Assembly: GCA_022767125.1 (NCBI GenBank)
Contig: JALEPZ010000040.1
Span: forward strand, 1 to 43,106
Direction of reading: 5' to 3'
DNA: 43,106 nucleotides
Origin: Phocaeicola plebeius
Lineage (GTDB): Bacteria; Bacteroidota; Bacteroidia; Bacteroidales; Bacteroidaceae
Under the pieces are notes generated by a model. It was not told the origin of the DNA and did not search any database. It saw nothing but the letters and a program-made list of their open reading frames with translations. Of this stretch, positions 8,201-17,049 are shown in pieces; position 1 is the first letter of the stretch; each line of letters opens with the position of its first letter. The position numbers and the translations under genes were made by a program.

Positions 8201-9873
8201 AGGTCGGCGTTCAGGCCGATGCCCGAGAAAACCCGTTTCCCATACTGCAGATGGTCGAGGTTGCCTTGTACGTGGGTGCGTGTACGCGGCGAAAACAAAT
8301 TGGTCCCTTCTCCTTCTGCCTGAAGGGAGGCATGGATGGCAAAGAGGGAGTCGTCGGGCAGGAAGGCATGCAGGTCCAGGCCGTTCACGTTCAGTTCGGC
8401 CCGGTAGGCTTCGCGTTGCAGGTGGTAGCCGGCATCCAGTACTATCCGTTCCTGTTCCTCCTGCATCACTTGCATGTGGGCCTGTGTCTGCAGGCCGTCG
8501 ATGGAGGCTTTTCCGTAGAGGGCTAGGCCTTCCGGCAGGAGGATTCCTCCTGTCAGGGCCTGCAGGAACCCCAGTTGTCCGCATTCCAGGGCCAGACTTA
8601 TTTCTCCCTTCCGGCGCAGGCTGTCCAAGGGCAGTTCGATGCTGCCTGTAGCAGTGGCTCGGAAGGCCGAAGGCAAGGTCAGGGAGAGTTGGGTCAGCTG
8701 CAGTCGTCCCAGATTGCCGTCAATGCCGGCTTTCAGTTGCAGCGGTTCGGCCGGGTACTGCCGCACGAAGGTTTCTGGCTGTCCGGCTAGCAAGGTCATC
8801 ATGTCTTCCTTGCCGATTTCCGCCAGCAGGCGGGCCCGTATGGCTCCGGTCTGCAGGGCTTCGGCGGCTGCCCAGTCCATCGAGGCACTTAGCTCCACGG
8901 ACGAGTTGCCCGTGGTCAGGTGCAGGCGGGGGATGCTGATGGCCTGGTTGTTCGAGAGTAGTTGTCCGCTGGTCTGCACCAGTTTCAGTCCCGACTGTTC
9001 CTGCAGGCTCAGTTCATCCAGCCGGGCACGGATGTCATTGCCGGCATAGTAGATTGAGTCGGCGGCGAAGCGGATATGCTCCAGCAACAGGTGATTAGGG
9101 TCCAGCCCTTTCGGGGAGGTCACTGAGTCAGAGGGCAGTGCCGGTAGGGTACCATGGTCATAGCGCAGCCGTGCTTCCTTCAGTTCGAAACGGCCTGCCG
9201 AGTAGCATCCCTGGTGCAGGTCGGCAGCTCCTTCCGTCAGTGCTGCCTGTTGCAGAGAGAGCTGCAGGTCCATGCTATCTGCCGGCAGCAGAAGGCGGAA
9301 ATCGAAGTTTTCCAAGGCCATCTTATGCAGTTGCACCTTCCATAGGGTAGGTTCCGTCTGGGTTGTATCAGCGGCAGTGGCGGTATCGTTCAGGCAGAGG
9401 GTCAGTCGGGTATCTTGTAAGGTCACTTCGTTGACGATCGCCGTCGAAGGGGCCAGGTCCACCCCGTGGGAAGCCACGAAGCAGCGTCCCATTTGTCCGT
9501 ACAGCCGCATTCCTTCAAGGAGTCCGGCAGAGTTGACGTGAGCCTCCTTCAGCTCCAGTCCGTCGAGTTCCACCTTCTTCTTCAGCAACGGCAGCAGCTG
9601 TACTTTGGCGGTGAGCTGTCCGGCGTAAAGCAGGGTGTCCTCCTTGTCCGCTACAGTCGTTTCGTCGACGACAAGGTTGAGCGGGAAGCGCAGGGAGATG
9701 CGTCGGATATGGATGTCCATTCCTGTCGCTTCTGAGGCCATCTCCGTGGCAGTCCGCACCAGGTAGTTCTGTATCGGTGGCAGGTAGATGAGCAGGCACA
9801 CCAGCAGGAACAGCAGGAAAGGCGAAGCCAGTGCCAGCAGGATCCGTCGGAGGTATTTTCTTTTTTTTGTCAT
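5206..9873 (-). CDS. tamB: TamB, inner-membrane-anchored translocation/assembly protein (DUF490)
   Basis: 1555 residues. An N-terminal membrane anchor (about residues 12-31) is followed by a very long, beta-rich AsmA-like body and the C-terminal TamB/DUF490 domain, recognisable from NYMLLEGGGDLSFQYKPDG through the YNFQFAKRFWNNRFRVVIGG region. TamB spans the periplasm from the inner membrane and contacts the Omp85 protein TamA/TamL; related AsmA-like proteins form lipid-conducting grooves. The gene order tamB then tamL then S41 protease is clear. A TACCTTTG promoter box lies 43 bases upstream. A lysine/arginine-rich tail after the DUF490 domain (FRKKKKR onward) ending in an acidic stretch extends past the usual family end. 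Confidence 0.92.
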   Translation of the reverse strand: MTKKRKYLRRILLALASPFLLFLLVCLLIYLPPIQNYLVRTATEMASEATGMDIHIRRISLRFPLNLVVDETTVADKEDTLLYAGQLTAKVQLLPLLKKKVELDGLELKEAHVNSAGLLEGMRLYGQMGRCFVASHGVDLAPSTAIVNEVTLQDTRLTLCLNDTATAADTTQTEPTLWKVQLHKMALENFDFRLLLPADSMDLQLSLQQAALTEGAADLHQGCYSAGRFELKEARLRYDHGTLPALPSDSVTSPKGLDPNHLLLEHIRFAADSIYYAGNDIRARLDELSLQEQSGLKLVQTSGQLLSNNQAISIPRLHLTTGNSSVELSASMDWAAAEALQTGAIRARLLAEIGKEDMMTLLAGQPETFVRQYPAEPLQLKAGIDGNLGRLQLTQLSLTLPSAFRATATGSIELPLDSLRRKGEISLALECGQLGFLQALTGGILLPEGLALYGKASIDGLQTQAHMQVMQEEQERIVLDAGYHLQREAYRAELNVNGLDLHAFLPDDSLFAIHASLQAEGEGTNLFSPRTRTHVQGNLDHLQYGKRVFSGIGLNADLQDTRLTAAFSARDHLIDLTTQLHATLHPHQVVADLRAQADRIDFYGMNLTNKPLKTSQLMEVHMESDLRATHAVKADMTHIQVITDQKTFRTKDLHAGFQTRPDSVKCFVNAGDLYFLFRAPHSLNALLAQTERLTAEMDRQWTGKHIDQPKVRQLLPTTECRLFSEGDNPIANILSARNHLRYQRLDVHLQTSPEEGLNGNAYLYRLRTDSLELDTLYCEARQDSTLFYFNTGVKALAKPWQEAFSIALNSHIGATEAQMTAEYLNGKGQRGAYIGFHANLREKGISLHVVPENPTLVYRTFQANPGNYIFLSDQGRIHADLKLYDGRKTGLSFYSSPDSTAQQDLTLSLHRIDIGELKRIVPYMPDMAGAASLEAHYVQRDEIPTIAAEMRIDQLAYNQEPLGDWEMNAVYLPLNNGEHTVDGYLLRNGGQVASLNGSYQSDKTDSGHDHLDAYLSLEHFPLSVANAFIPDKMATLTGDMDGTLSVTGSGSRPILNGELSLDSVSVRVPQASLLLRMDDRKVRIADSHLHFDRYNIYTSGKNPFTIDGNVNLTDPSNPRMDLTMDARYFELINAKRTKDALVYGKLYVDIQSTLKGNLEDLKMRGTMNVLGNSNFTYVMKDSPLEVEDRLNETVTFVNFADTVSTLHPSTLPSLTLGGMDILMTLHIDEAVQARIDLTSSGSNYMLLEGGGDLSFQYKPDGSMLLNGRYSLMSGEMKYEMPIIPLKTFHIKEGSYIEWTGNMMNPTLNIQAYERMRASVSEEGQSSRMVSFDVGVNLTNRLENLGFTFTLEAPEDGTVQNELAAMSGEEKNKLAVTMLVTGIYMTETNASGNFNTNSMLNSFLQGQINNIAGNALKTIDLNFGMETNEQEDGSSSTDYNFQFAKRFWNNRFRVVIGGKISSGNNVQQDESFIDNISLEYRLDSSGTRYIKVFHDKNYESILDGEVIETGAGIVLRKKVSKLSELFIFRKKKKRTVADGSVEDAVDVSNGTTDEDR

Positions 9874-9915
9874 AGTCGGGCCTAATTTATTGTCTCTGTC
9901 TGTAGGTCAGAGTTG

Positions 9916-9923
9916 CAAAGGTA
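9916..9923 (-). promoter_or_regulatory. Promoter -7 box for tamB
   Basis: Reading the minus strand, TACCTTTG matches the Bacteroidota TAnnTTTG box and lies 43 bases before the tamB ATG. The -33 element is imperfect (GTTT/TTGT about 20 bases further upstream). Confidence 0.6.
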
Positions 9924-10055
9924 CAAAGTTTTTTTTCATTGAAAACAAGTCCCCCTCCCACATTGTTCTTGTTTTCAAATTTATCAATGATTCTTCACGA
10001 CAGTTCAATAAAGGGAAGGTGGTCTATGGCCATTCTGGCAACAGAAACTGCCATT

Positions 10056-10937
10056 CTACATGAGCAGTCCTGCACTCAGCAGCAGCCCGAAGAAAAGCAT
10101 GTTGCGGGAAGTTTCTCCCAAAATCAGGTTCAGTTCCCTGCCCCGGCCGATGCGGGCCATCTTTATGGTCGTGAAGATATGGGGCAGCAGGTAAAATTGG
10201 GGGAGAAGAGCCGCCAGGGGCTTCCCGCAGCTGAGAAAGTAGAAGCAGCACCAGCAGGCCAGCATCCCCAGCAAGTAGTAGAAGACCAGCCCGAAACGGG
10301 CACCGAAGCGGACCACCAGCGTGCGCTTGCCGCTGACTGCATCCTGGTCGCGGTCGCGGAAATTGTTCACCATCAACAAGGTGTCGATGACCAGACCGCA
10401 GGCCAGGGAGGCAAGGGCGACCGGTAGATTCCATGTGTGCGCCATGACATAATAGGTACAGCCCACGGGGACGAACCCGAAGAAGACCAGTACCAGTAAG
10501 TCGCCCCAGCCGTGGTAGGCCAGCGGGTAGGGGCCTGCCGTGTACAGGAAGGCGAAAGCGATGCAGGCCAGTCCCACCGGCAGCATCCATACCCCTCCGT
10601 AGGCGAGCAGGCACAGTCCGCAAACGGCTGCCGCGAGGGTGGTCAGGACAATCCCTCGCTTCATGGCCTTCGGAGAAATCCAGCCTTGGGCACAGGCCCG
10701 TTCGGGTCCCAGCCGGTCGGCCCGGTCGCTCCCCTTCAAGTAGTCGTACAAGTCATTCATAAAATTGGCATCAATCTGCATTAGAAAGGCAAAGCCCAGG
10801 CATAGCAACGCCGGCAGTCCTTGGAACTGTCCCTGCCAATGGGCAAGGGAACAGCCGATCAGGACCGGAATTGCAGCTCCCGTCAGGGTCTTGGGACGGG
10901 CGGCCAGTAGCCAGGCCCGGAAGGAATTCTTTTTCAT
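10056..10937 (-). CDS. menA: 1,4-dihydroxy-2-naphthoate polyprenyltransferase (MenA)
   Basis: 293 residues from the ATG at 10937, which gives MKKNSFRAWLLAARPKTLTG, the normal MenA opening; a longer open frame exists upstream but would run through the promoter. UbiA-family prenyltransferase with about eight membrane helices. The first Asp-rich motif is seen in MNDLYDYLKGSD (about residues 60-71) and the second in NNFRDRDQD (about 190-198); both bind Mg-diphosphate. The enzyme joins a polyprenyl chain to dihydroxynaphthoate, the membrane step of menaquinone synthesis. No other men genes are in the window. It faces tamB on the same strand with a 182-base gap holding a separate promoter, so the two are probably separate units. 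Confidence 0.92.
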   Translation of the reverse strand: MKKNSFRAWLLAARPKTLTGAAIPVLIGCSLAHWQGQFQGLPALLCLGFAFLMQIDANFMNDLYDYLKGSDRADRLGPERACAQGWISPKAMKRGIVLTTLAAAVCGLCLLAYGGVWMLPVGLACIAFAFLYTAGPYPLAYHGWGDLLVLVFFGFVPVGCTYYVMAHTWNLPVALASLACGLVIDTLLMVNNFRDRDQDAVSGKRTLVVRFGARFGLVFYYLLGMLACWCCFYFLSCGKPLAALLPQFYLLPHIFTTIKMARIGRGRELNLILGETSRNMLFFGLLLSAGLLM

Positions 10938-10967
10938 GTTCGTAACAAATCTATGGGTTTGGAGGGG

Positions 10968-10998
10968 CAAAGATACATTTTCGGCCATAGATAACCAA
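10968..10998 (-). promoter_or_regulatory. Promoter for menA
   Basis: Minus strand: TTGG (10995-10998), 19 bases, TATCTTTG (10968-10975). It lies 30 bases before the chosen ATG and supports the shorter MenA start. Confidence 0.65.
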
Positions 10999-11075
10999 TG
11001 AGGGACGAAATTTTGTTGTAAAAAGTTGCGTAAGTCCGAATTATTTCCGATTTTTGGTTGCGATTGGAGCTTTCG

Positions 11076-11113
11076 GTCAATCGGTTGGCTGGAACGTGTC
11101 TCCACCGATTGAC
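11076..11113. repeat. 10-base inverted repeat in the menA / ADP-ribosylglycohydrolase divergent region
   Basis: GTCAATCGGT (11076-11085) and ACCGATTGAC (11104-11113) are perfect reverse complements with an 18-base spacer. It lies about 50 bases before the glycohydrolase start and upstream of the menA promoter, so it could be an operator or a 5' leader hairpin. No clear -7 box for the plus-strand gene was found. Confidence 0.45.
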
Positions 11114-11163
11114 AATCAGCGGATTTCCACTTGAATAAATATACCTGATGAAAAAACACATTG

Positions 11164-12216
11164 ATGATGGATGCAAAAACATTACAGAACCGTATCAGAG
11201 GTTCCTTGATAGGAGGAGCAGCAGGTGATGCCTTGGGCTATCCGATAGAATTTGCTCGTTCACAGGAAGAAATCTGGCGGATATGCGGTATTGGCGGCCA
11301 ACTGCTGCCGGGCCGTTTCCTGGCAGGAGGTATGTATGCTGAAGACGAAAAGGCGTTGATCTCTGACGATACGCAGATGACACTCTACACGGCTTATGGA
11401 CTGCTGAATGCCCGAGGGCGGTCGGAGGCGCTCCTTCCGTGTATCCGCGATGCCTATATTGAATGGTACTTGGGCCAGGTGGGGTGGCGGAAGGGGAGGG
11501 ATGCCTCCTGCTGGCTGCGTACCGTACCGGGACTGAACGAACGGAGGGCACCGGGCCATACCTGCCTGATGGCCTTGAAGGAACTGTTCGAACAGAAGGT
11601 GCCGGTCAACTACAGCAAAGGCTGTGGTGGTGTGATGCGCATTGCGCCAATTCCTTTGTATGCGGTGTCGCGCGGCTGGGAGGATTTCGTAGCGGTGGTC
11701 CGCCTGGCGGCTGAAGCATCGCGTCTTACCCACCGGCATCCGTTGGGTTATCTGCCGTCGGCAGTGCTGGCCTACCTGATTCTTCGGTTGGTGTCCGACG
11801 AACGACCTACCCGGAATGCCTTGAAGAGCTACGTGGCGGAAAGCGTGGCTTTTGTCCGCACCCTGTATGCCGAACATTCGGTGGAGGTGGATGTCCTGCA
11901 GCAGTTGCTGGAGAAGGCGGTAGAGTTGTCTGCGTCGACCCTGACCGACGTACATGCCATTTGTCTGTTGGGAGAAGGCTGGGTGGCCGAGGAAACCCTG
12001 GCCATTGCCCTCTACTGTTCACTGAAGTATTTCGGAGCTTTCGACAAGGCGTTGGTTGCCGCCGTGGCCCATCCCGGCGACAGCGATTCCACCGGAGCCG
12101 TGACAGGAAATATCCTGGGGGCGGCCATCGGGTATGATGCCTTGCCGCGTTCCATCGCCACTACGTTGGAACACCACGACATCGTGCTCCGCATAGCGGA
12201 TGAACTTTCCCATTAA
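11164..12216 (+). CDS. ADP-ribosylglycohydrolase (DraG) family protein
   Basis: 350 residues from the ATG at 11164; another ATG follows directly and a TTG precedes it. The family opening RGSLIGGAAGDALG is present, then the metal-binding SDDTQ motif at residues 67-71 and the second metal site GDSDSTGA at 305-312, so both halves of the dinuclear Mg site of DraG/ARH hydrolases are intact. Such enzymes remove ADP-ribose from arginine or other residues, or act on related small molecules. No ADP-ribosyltransferase or nitrogenase-regulation gene is nearby, so the target is unknown. The gene stands alone between menA (divergent) and the susD homologue (convergent), with a shared terminator just after its stop. 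Confidence 0.9.
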   Translation: MMDAKTLQNRIRGSLIGGAAGDALGYPIEFARSQEEIWRICGIGGQLLPGRFLAGGMYAEDEKALISDDTQMTLYTAYGLLNARGRSEALLPCIRDAYIEWYLGQVGWRKGRDASCWLRTVPGLNERRAPGHTCLMALKELFEQKVPVNYSKGCGGVMRIAPIPLYAVSRGWEDFVAVVRLAAEASRLTHRHPLGYLPSAVLAYLILRLVSDERPTRNALKSYVAESVAFVRTLYAEHSVEVDVLQQLLEKAVELSASTLTDVHAICLLGEGWVAEETLAIALYCSLKYFGAFDKALVAAVAHPGDSDSTGAVTGNILGAAIGYDALPRSIATTLEHHDIVLRIADELSH

Positions 12217-12272
12217 AAAGTCATTCCGAGAGACCATGCAATCCGTGTAATGGGCTCTCGGAATGACTTTTT
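12215..12272. terminator. Bidirectional terminator, 18-base perfect stem
   Basis: Bases 12215-12232 (AAAAAGTCATTCCGAGAG) and 12255-12272 are perfect reverse complements, giving an A-tract on one side and a T-tract on the other. It serves the convergent glycohydrolase (plus) and SusD (minus) genes; the stem begins at the glycohydrolase stop codon. Confidence 0.85.
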
Positions 12273-12320
12273 TAGTGGGTAGTCCTTGTCAAGGACGCTT
12301 TACTTCCATTCAGCATGAAA

Positions 12321-13928
12321 TTAATAGCCCGGATTCTGGGTCAGGTTCGGGTTGGCGTCGATGGCACTCTGCGGAATAGGGAGTACCTCGTGCTTGCCAA
12401 CCGTAAACGTGCGCTCTTCTTCCAGAGTGGTACCGGTAATTTTCACGTTGAAGTCGCCCTCCTCGTTCTTCGTGGTCAGCAGTTCGCCTTCTACCCGCAC
12501 GATTGGCTGGTTCATCACTTCGTTGGCGATGCCCCAGCGCAGGATGTCCCAGCGGCGCATGCCTTCGTAGGCGAATTCTACCCGGCGCTCGCGGCGTACC
12601 AGTTCGCGCAACTTGGCCTGGTTGCTGTATTTGGCCTGGTCCACGTCCGGCATGCCGGCACGGCGGCGTACCTGGTTGATGGCCTCATAGACGGAGTCGT
12701 CAATCTGGTTCTGCTCAATCTTGGCTTCAGCATAGGTCAGCAGCACTTCTGCATAGCGGAGCACAGGGAAGTTGCGTTCATCGTCCCATGCGTTTTCGTA
12801 TTCGCTCAGGTCAGAATAGAACTTCTTGAAGTTGTAGCCGGTGTGTGTACAGTTGTTTGCATCGGGTCCGTAGTCACCGCTACCTTGAATGACAGAGGGG
12901 AATCCGCTTCCCTCGTAGATGCCGTAGGCCTGTCCTGGATAGAGGATGGTGGCACGCAGACGCGGGTCACGGTTCACGTACGGATTGGTCTTGTCGTACG
13001 TTGGGTCTTCGTCGATGGTTAGGCCGTTCTTAGTCTCGTAGGCATCCACCAGACTCTGTGTGGGCACGATGGAGGACCAGCCTCCATAGCCGTTCGACAT
13101 ATAGGGAGCAAACCACATGCTATAACCACCGGCTTTGTTGTGCTCGGTGGTGAAGATGACTTCAGAGTTGTACTGGTTAGCCTTCAGAAACGACTGTTCG
13201 TAAGTCAGGTTAGGCATGGAGTAGGTGCCTTCGTTCATGATGGTCTGTGCCGTATTGGCCGCGTTAGTATAGTCGCCTGTAATCAGGTAGACACGGGCCA
13301 GGAACGCCTGTGCAGCGCCACGGGTCAATCTGCCAGCCACAGCTGTCTTGGGCAGGGCATTGATGCTTTCGCTGAGTTCTTTCTTGATGAAGGCCAGGAT
13401 TTCTTCCTTCGGCGTACGGGGCACCATGGATTCTTCGATGGAAGCAAACACTTCCTCGGTGAAGGGGAAGTCACCGTAGCACATCACCTTCCAGAAGTAC
13501 TGCATGGCCCGCAAGGTGCGTACCTCGGCACGGTACTGCTCGCGCTTGGCCTCGGAAGAGAACTCGATGGTGTTCTCCATCGTTAGGTATTCGTTAAACG
13601 TACGGATGTCGAGGAAGTTGAAATAGCTGACAATGCTCACGCCCGATGGAGCCATCGTACCGTTACCGATGCAACGGTAGCCTTCGTGGGTGTGGAAGTT
13701 GTACTGGTTGTCCGATGTGCAGTCCCAGTACCACATCTCCTCGATACGGTAAGGGCTGGCGTTCTGACGGTAGCAGCCGGTCAGGGCCAGGTCGGCATCC
13801 GATTCTGTCTTCCAAAACGTGGCGGGAGACAAGGCGTCACCCGGTGCTCTGTCGAGGAAACTCTCGGAACAGCTGGACAATGCTGCCGGAATGGCTAAAA
13901 GCAAACAATATTTGATGAACTTTTTCAT
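12321..13928 (-). CDS. SusD/RagB family outer-membrane nutrient-binding lipoprotein
   Basis: 535 residues. The signal peptide ends in LSSC with the lipid-modified cysteine at residue 20, followed by SESFLDRAPGDALSPATFW, the usual SusD opening. TPR-like helices follow (YFWKVMCYGDFPF, RLTRGAAQAFLARVYLITGDY), and the C-terminus ends with the family pattern HEVLPIPQSAIDANPNLTQNPGY. SusD proteins form a hinged lid over the SusC channel and hold the glycan for import. It lies 25 bases after the SusC gene on the same strand, forming the standard pair, and is the last gene before the bidirectional terminator. No glycosidase, sulfatase or lyase follows, so the ligand cannot be inferred. Confidence 0.95.
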   Translation of the reverse strand: MKKFIKYCLLLAIPAALSSCSESFLDRAPGDALSPATFWKTESDADLALTGCYRQNASPYRIEEMWYWDCTSDNQYNFHTHEGYRCIGNGTMAPSGVSIVSYFNFLDIRTFNEYLTMENTIEFSSEAKREQYRAEVRTLRAMQYFWKVMCYGDFPFTEEVFASIEESMVPRTPKEEILAFIKKELSESINALPKTAVAGRLTRGAAQAFLARVYLITGDYTNAANTAQTIMNEGTYSMPNLTYEQSFLKANQYNSEVIFTTEHNKAGGYSMWFAPYMSNGYGGWSSIVPTQSLVDAYETKNGLTIDEDPTYDKTNPYVNRDPRLRATILYPGQAYGIYEGSGFPSVIQGSGDYGPDANNCTHTGYNFKKFYSDLSEYENAWDDERNFPVLRYAEVLLTYAEAKIEQNQIDDSVYEAINQVRRRAGMPDVDQAKYSNQAKLRELVRRERRVEFAYEGMRRWDILRWGIANEVMNQPIVRVEGELLTTKNEEGDFNVKITGTTLEEERTFTVGKHEVLPIPQSAIDANPNLTQNPGY

Positions 13929-13953
13929 ATCAGTTTCTTTTTAAGGTGAATAA

Positions 13954-16900
13954 TTAGAATGTCAGGTTCAGGCCGAACGAGTGAACCTGTGTTTGAGGAT
14001 AGTAGTTGCCTCGGCCAGCCGGCGCTTCGGGGTCCCATCCTTTCAGGAAACCCGTGAAGGTGAGGATGTTCTGTCCGGAGTAGTAGATTCTCAGTTTGGA
14101 GATGCCTAACTTGCTGACCCATGCCTTCGGGAAGGTATAGCCGATTTGCAGGTTTTTCAGGCGGAGGTAGGTGGCATCCTGGAGCCAGAAGTCGGAGCTG
14201 ATGCTCGGCATGCTGACGCCATTGGAGCCGATGGTTACGCGCGGATAGGCCGCACCGGTATTGTTTTCGTTCCAGCTGTCCATCCAGAGTTTGGCAGGCT
14301 TGGCGGCATCTCCGTCAATCGAACCGATGGCTTCCAGGCCCAGATAGCCTTTCACGTCGGTGGCACCCTGGAAGAAGGCCATGATGTCCCAGCCCTTGTA
14401 GTTGGCCCCTACGTTGAAGCCGAAAGTGATACCTGGATCCCAGGAACCCAGCACCTGGCGGTCGTCGGTGCTGACCTTGCCGTCGCCAGTCACGTCAACG
14501 TACTTGATGTCACCCGGCTGTACGGTATAGCCCGTGTTGAAAGCATAGGCATACTTGCCATTGCTCAGGGCTGTGATGCCCGGCCAGTTTTTGATTTCAT
14601 CCCACGATTGGAACAGTCCGGCGGTCTTGTATCCGTAGAAGCTGTTCATGGGTTCTCCTTCGCGCATGATGTAAGTATAGTCTCCTGCATAGATTTGTTC
14701 GCTCACATCGCCCATGGTCTGGATCTTGTTCTTGTTGAAGGCGATGTTACCGCCGGCATTGAATTCCACCTGTCCGAAGCGGTCGCGGTAGTCGAGCGAG
14801 AGTTCGAAACCACGGTTGTTCACTTTGCCCACATTATCATAATACGACTGCAAGGCGAAGGTCACCGGTGTGGAAACGGCCATCAGCACGCCGTCGGTGG
14901 TCTTGTCGTAGTAGTCCATCGTCACGTTCAACTTGTTCCACAAGGTAAAGTCTACACCGACACCCCAGGTCGTGGTTCCTTCCCATTTCAGGGCCTGGTT
15001 GGCTGCATACTGGGTATAGGCACCCGACTGGATGGCACCGCCGAAGGGATAGTTCTTTCCGAGGGTCAAAGTAGAGACAGTCGGGTAGTAACCCTGGCCG
15101 ATATCCTGATTACCCAGTTTTCCCCAAGAGGCGCGAATCTTGGCGTTGTTCACCACCTCCTTCAGGTTCTCGAAGAAGCCTTCTTCGGAGATTCTCCAAC
15201 CGGCAGATACGGAGGGGAAGGTACCCCAGCGGTTGCCGCGGGCGAAGCGGGATGTACCGTCGTAACGGAGGTTGGCTTCGAGCAGGTACTTGCCGGCATA
15301 GTCGTAGTTGACACGGCCGAACCAAGACATCATGGCCAGTTCACGGCTGTAGCCCGAGTTGCTCATGTTGGCGGTACCGCCCGCATCCAGGTCGGTCAGC
15401 AGGTTGCTCGGGAAGTTCTCGCGGTAGGCTGCCGTATTCTTGTACTTGTACAGTTCGGCATGGTAACCGCCCATCACCTGAAGGTTGTGAGAACCGAAGT
15501 TGTCCTTGTATTCAGCGATGATGTCGCCCGTCACGCGGTCGTAGAAGGTGCTCTGCTCAGTCAATTTGTCGATGGAACCCTGGGTCCAGGTATCGGTGAA
15601 CTGCAGGCATTTCACCATGGCGTGGAAGTCCTCGTAATAGAGCTTGTAGGCTCCCATGGCCTTCACGGAGAGCTGCGGCAGGAGGATGAGCTTCACAGAA
15701 CCGATGGCCTGTAGGTTGTGGCGGATGCGGTCGGTGGTGGAGTTGTTGTCCAGCCACGCGATGGGGTTGCCATCGCCGATGTAGCCGTAGGAACCGTCCG
15801 CTTTCTTGTAAGGTACCATCGGAGAAATCATGTTGGCCTGACGGAAAAACTGGGCCAGGTCGGCTCCCGTGTACGGGTTGTTCGGCTCGGTCAGGTCGAT
15901 ACGGGTGTACGACAGGCTGAAGGAGGTTTCCAGGAAGTTCTTGGGCTTTCCGTCGAGGTTCAGACGCATGTTGTACTGGTTCTTGTCGGCGTTGCGGATG
16001 ATACCCTTTTGTCCTTGGTAGCCGACGGAGGCCATGTAGCGCATGGCTTCAGTGCCGCCGTTCACGTTGATGTTGTGTTGGGTCTGGAAGCCAGACTCCG
16101 TATAGAGAAGGTCCTGCCAGTCGGTGTTCGCATAGTTGTAGGGATCGGAACCGTCGGCATACTTACGGATGTCTTCTTCCGAGTAGCGGATGTCGTAGCC
16201 GTTGTTCAGACGGGCTTGGTTGGTCAGCTGGGCGTATTCAGCGGAAGTACAGTATTCAGGCAGTTCCGTTGCCGACTGCCAGCCGAACAAGCCGGAGTAG
16301 TTCACGACGCTCTGTCCAGCCTTACCGCGCTTGGTGGTGATGAGGATGACACCGTTGGCGGCTTTCGAACCATAGATGGCTGAGGAAGCCGCATCCTTTA
16401 GGACAGAGATGGACTCGATATCGTTGGCATCGATATCGTTCATCGTAGATTCCACACCGTCGACAATGACCATCGGGTCGGCGACGTTAAAGGTACCTGT
16501 ACCACGCACACGGATGGTACCGTTATCCGAGCCCGGTTGGCCGCTTCGCTGGGTGACCGTTACGCCTGGCAGCAAGCCTTGCAGACCGGCAGAAACCGAG
16601 GTGATGGGGCGGCTCTCGATGAGCTTGTTGTTGACATTAGCCACAGAACCAGTCAGGTTGGTCTTTTTCTGCGTACCATAACCTACGACCACCACTTCTT
16701 CCAGGTTCATATTGTCTTCTTTCAGGGAAATCTGCAGGGGTTGTCCGTTGTACTTGATCTCCTGGGTGACATAGCCGATGTAGGAAATGACGAGGATACT
16801 GCCTTTCTTCACGCCGGTTAATTCGAAGTTACCCTCAAAGTCGGTAATCGTACCGTTGGTGGTACCCTTGGCCAGCACGGAAGCGCCGATGATCGCTTCT

Positions 16901-17049
16901 CCGGTGGCATCTTTTACCACACCTTTACATGTTCCGGTCTGTTGAACAATGGCCGAAGCCGCTTCGGCTGCTGACAATGGATTGGGAATTAATGCAATGC
17001 CCCCTCCCATCAATAAAAGCAAGCCCACTGATTTGAATTGCTTTAACAT
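13954..17049 (-). CDS. SusC/RagA family TonB-dependent outer-membrane transporter
   Basis: 1031 residues from the ATG at 17049 (MLKQFKSVGLLLLMGGG), which places a normal signal peptide at the N-terminus; the open frame extends 55 codons further upstream but those residues are unlike a signal and overlap the promoter. A carboxypeptidase-regulatory-like domain follows (about residues 40-115, from GVVKDATGEAIIGASVLAKG), then the family LEEVVVVGYGTQKK segment and plug domain with IRVRGTGTFN and the NDIESISVLKDAASSAIYG motif, then a large beta barrel ending in LNLTF. It imports oligosaccharides with energy from TonB. It pairs with the SusD gene downstream. No anti-sigma, hybrid two-component or SusR-type regulator is adjacent. 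Confidence 0.95.
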   Translation of the reverse strand: MLKQFKSVGLLLLMGGGIALIPNPLSAAEAASAIVQQTGTCKGVVKDATGEAIIGASVLAKGTTNGTITDFEGNFELTGVKKGSILVISYIGYVTQEIKYNGQPLQISLKEDNMNLEEVVVVGYGTQKKTNLTGSVANVNNKLIESRPITSVSAGLQGLLPGVTVTQRSGQPGSDNGTIRVRGTGTFNVADPMVIVDGVESTMNDIDANDIESISVLKDAASSAIYGSKAANGVILITTKRGKAGQSVVNYSGLFGWQSATELPEYCTSAEYAQLTNQARLNNGYDIRYSEEDIRKYADGSDPYNYANTDWQDLLYTESGFQTQHNINVNGGTEAMRYMASVGYQGQKGIIRNADKNQYNMRLNLDGKPKNFLETSFSLSYTRIDLTEPNNPYTGADLAQFFRQANMISPMVPYKKADGSYGYIGDGNPIAWLDNNSTTDRIRHNLQAIGSVKLILLPQLSVKAMGAYKLYYEDFHAMVKCLQFTDTWTQGSIDKLTEQSTFYDRVTGDIIAEYKDNFGSHNLQVMGGYHAELYKYKNTAAYRENFPSNLLTDLDAGGTANMSNSGYSRELAMMSWFGRVNYDYAGKYLLEANLRYDGTSRFARGNRWGTFPSVSAGWRISEEGFFENLKEVVNNAKIRASWGKLGNQDIGQGYYPTVSTLTLGKNYPFGGAIQSGAYTQYAANQALKWEGTTTWGVGVDFTLWNKLNVTMDYYDKTTDGVLMAVSTPVTFALQSYYDNVGKVNNRGFELSLDYRDRFGQVEFNAGGNIAFNKNKIQTMGDVSEQIYAGDYTYIMREGEPMNSFYGYKTAGLFQSWDEIKNWPGITALSNGKYAYAFNTGYTVQPGDIKYVDVTGDGKVSTDDRQVLGSWDPGITFGFNVGANYKGWDIMAFFQGATDVKGYLGLEAIGSIDGDAAKPAKLWMDSWNENNTGAAYPRVTIGSNGVSMPSISSDFWLQDATYLRLKNLQIGYTFPKAWVSKLGISKLRIYYSGQNILTFTGFLKGWDPEAPAGRGNYYPQTQVHSFGLNLTF

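Noticed and set aside
14146-15714. 522-codon plus-strand open frame
   Set aside because: Antisense to the SusC barrel, which is certain; composition is that of a reverse frame.
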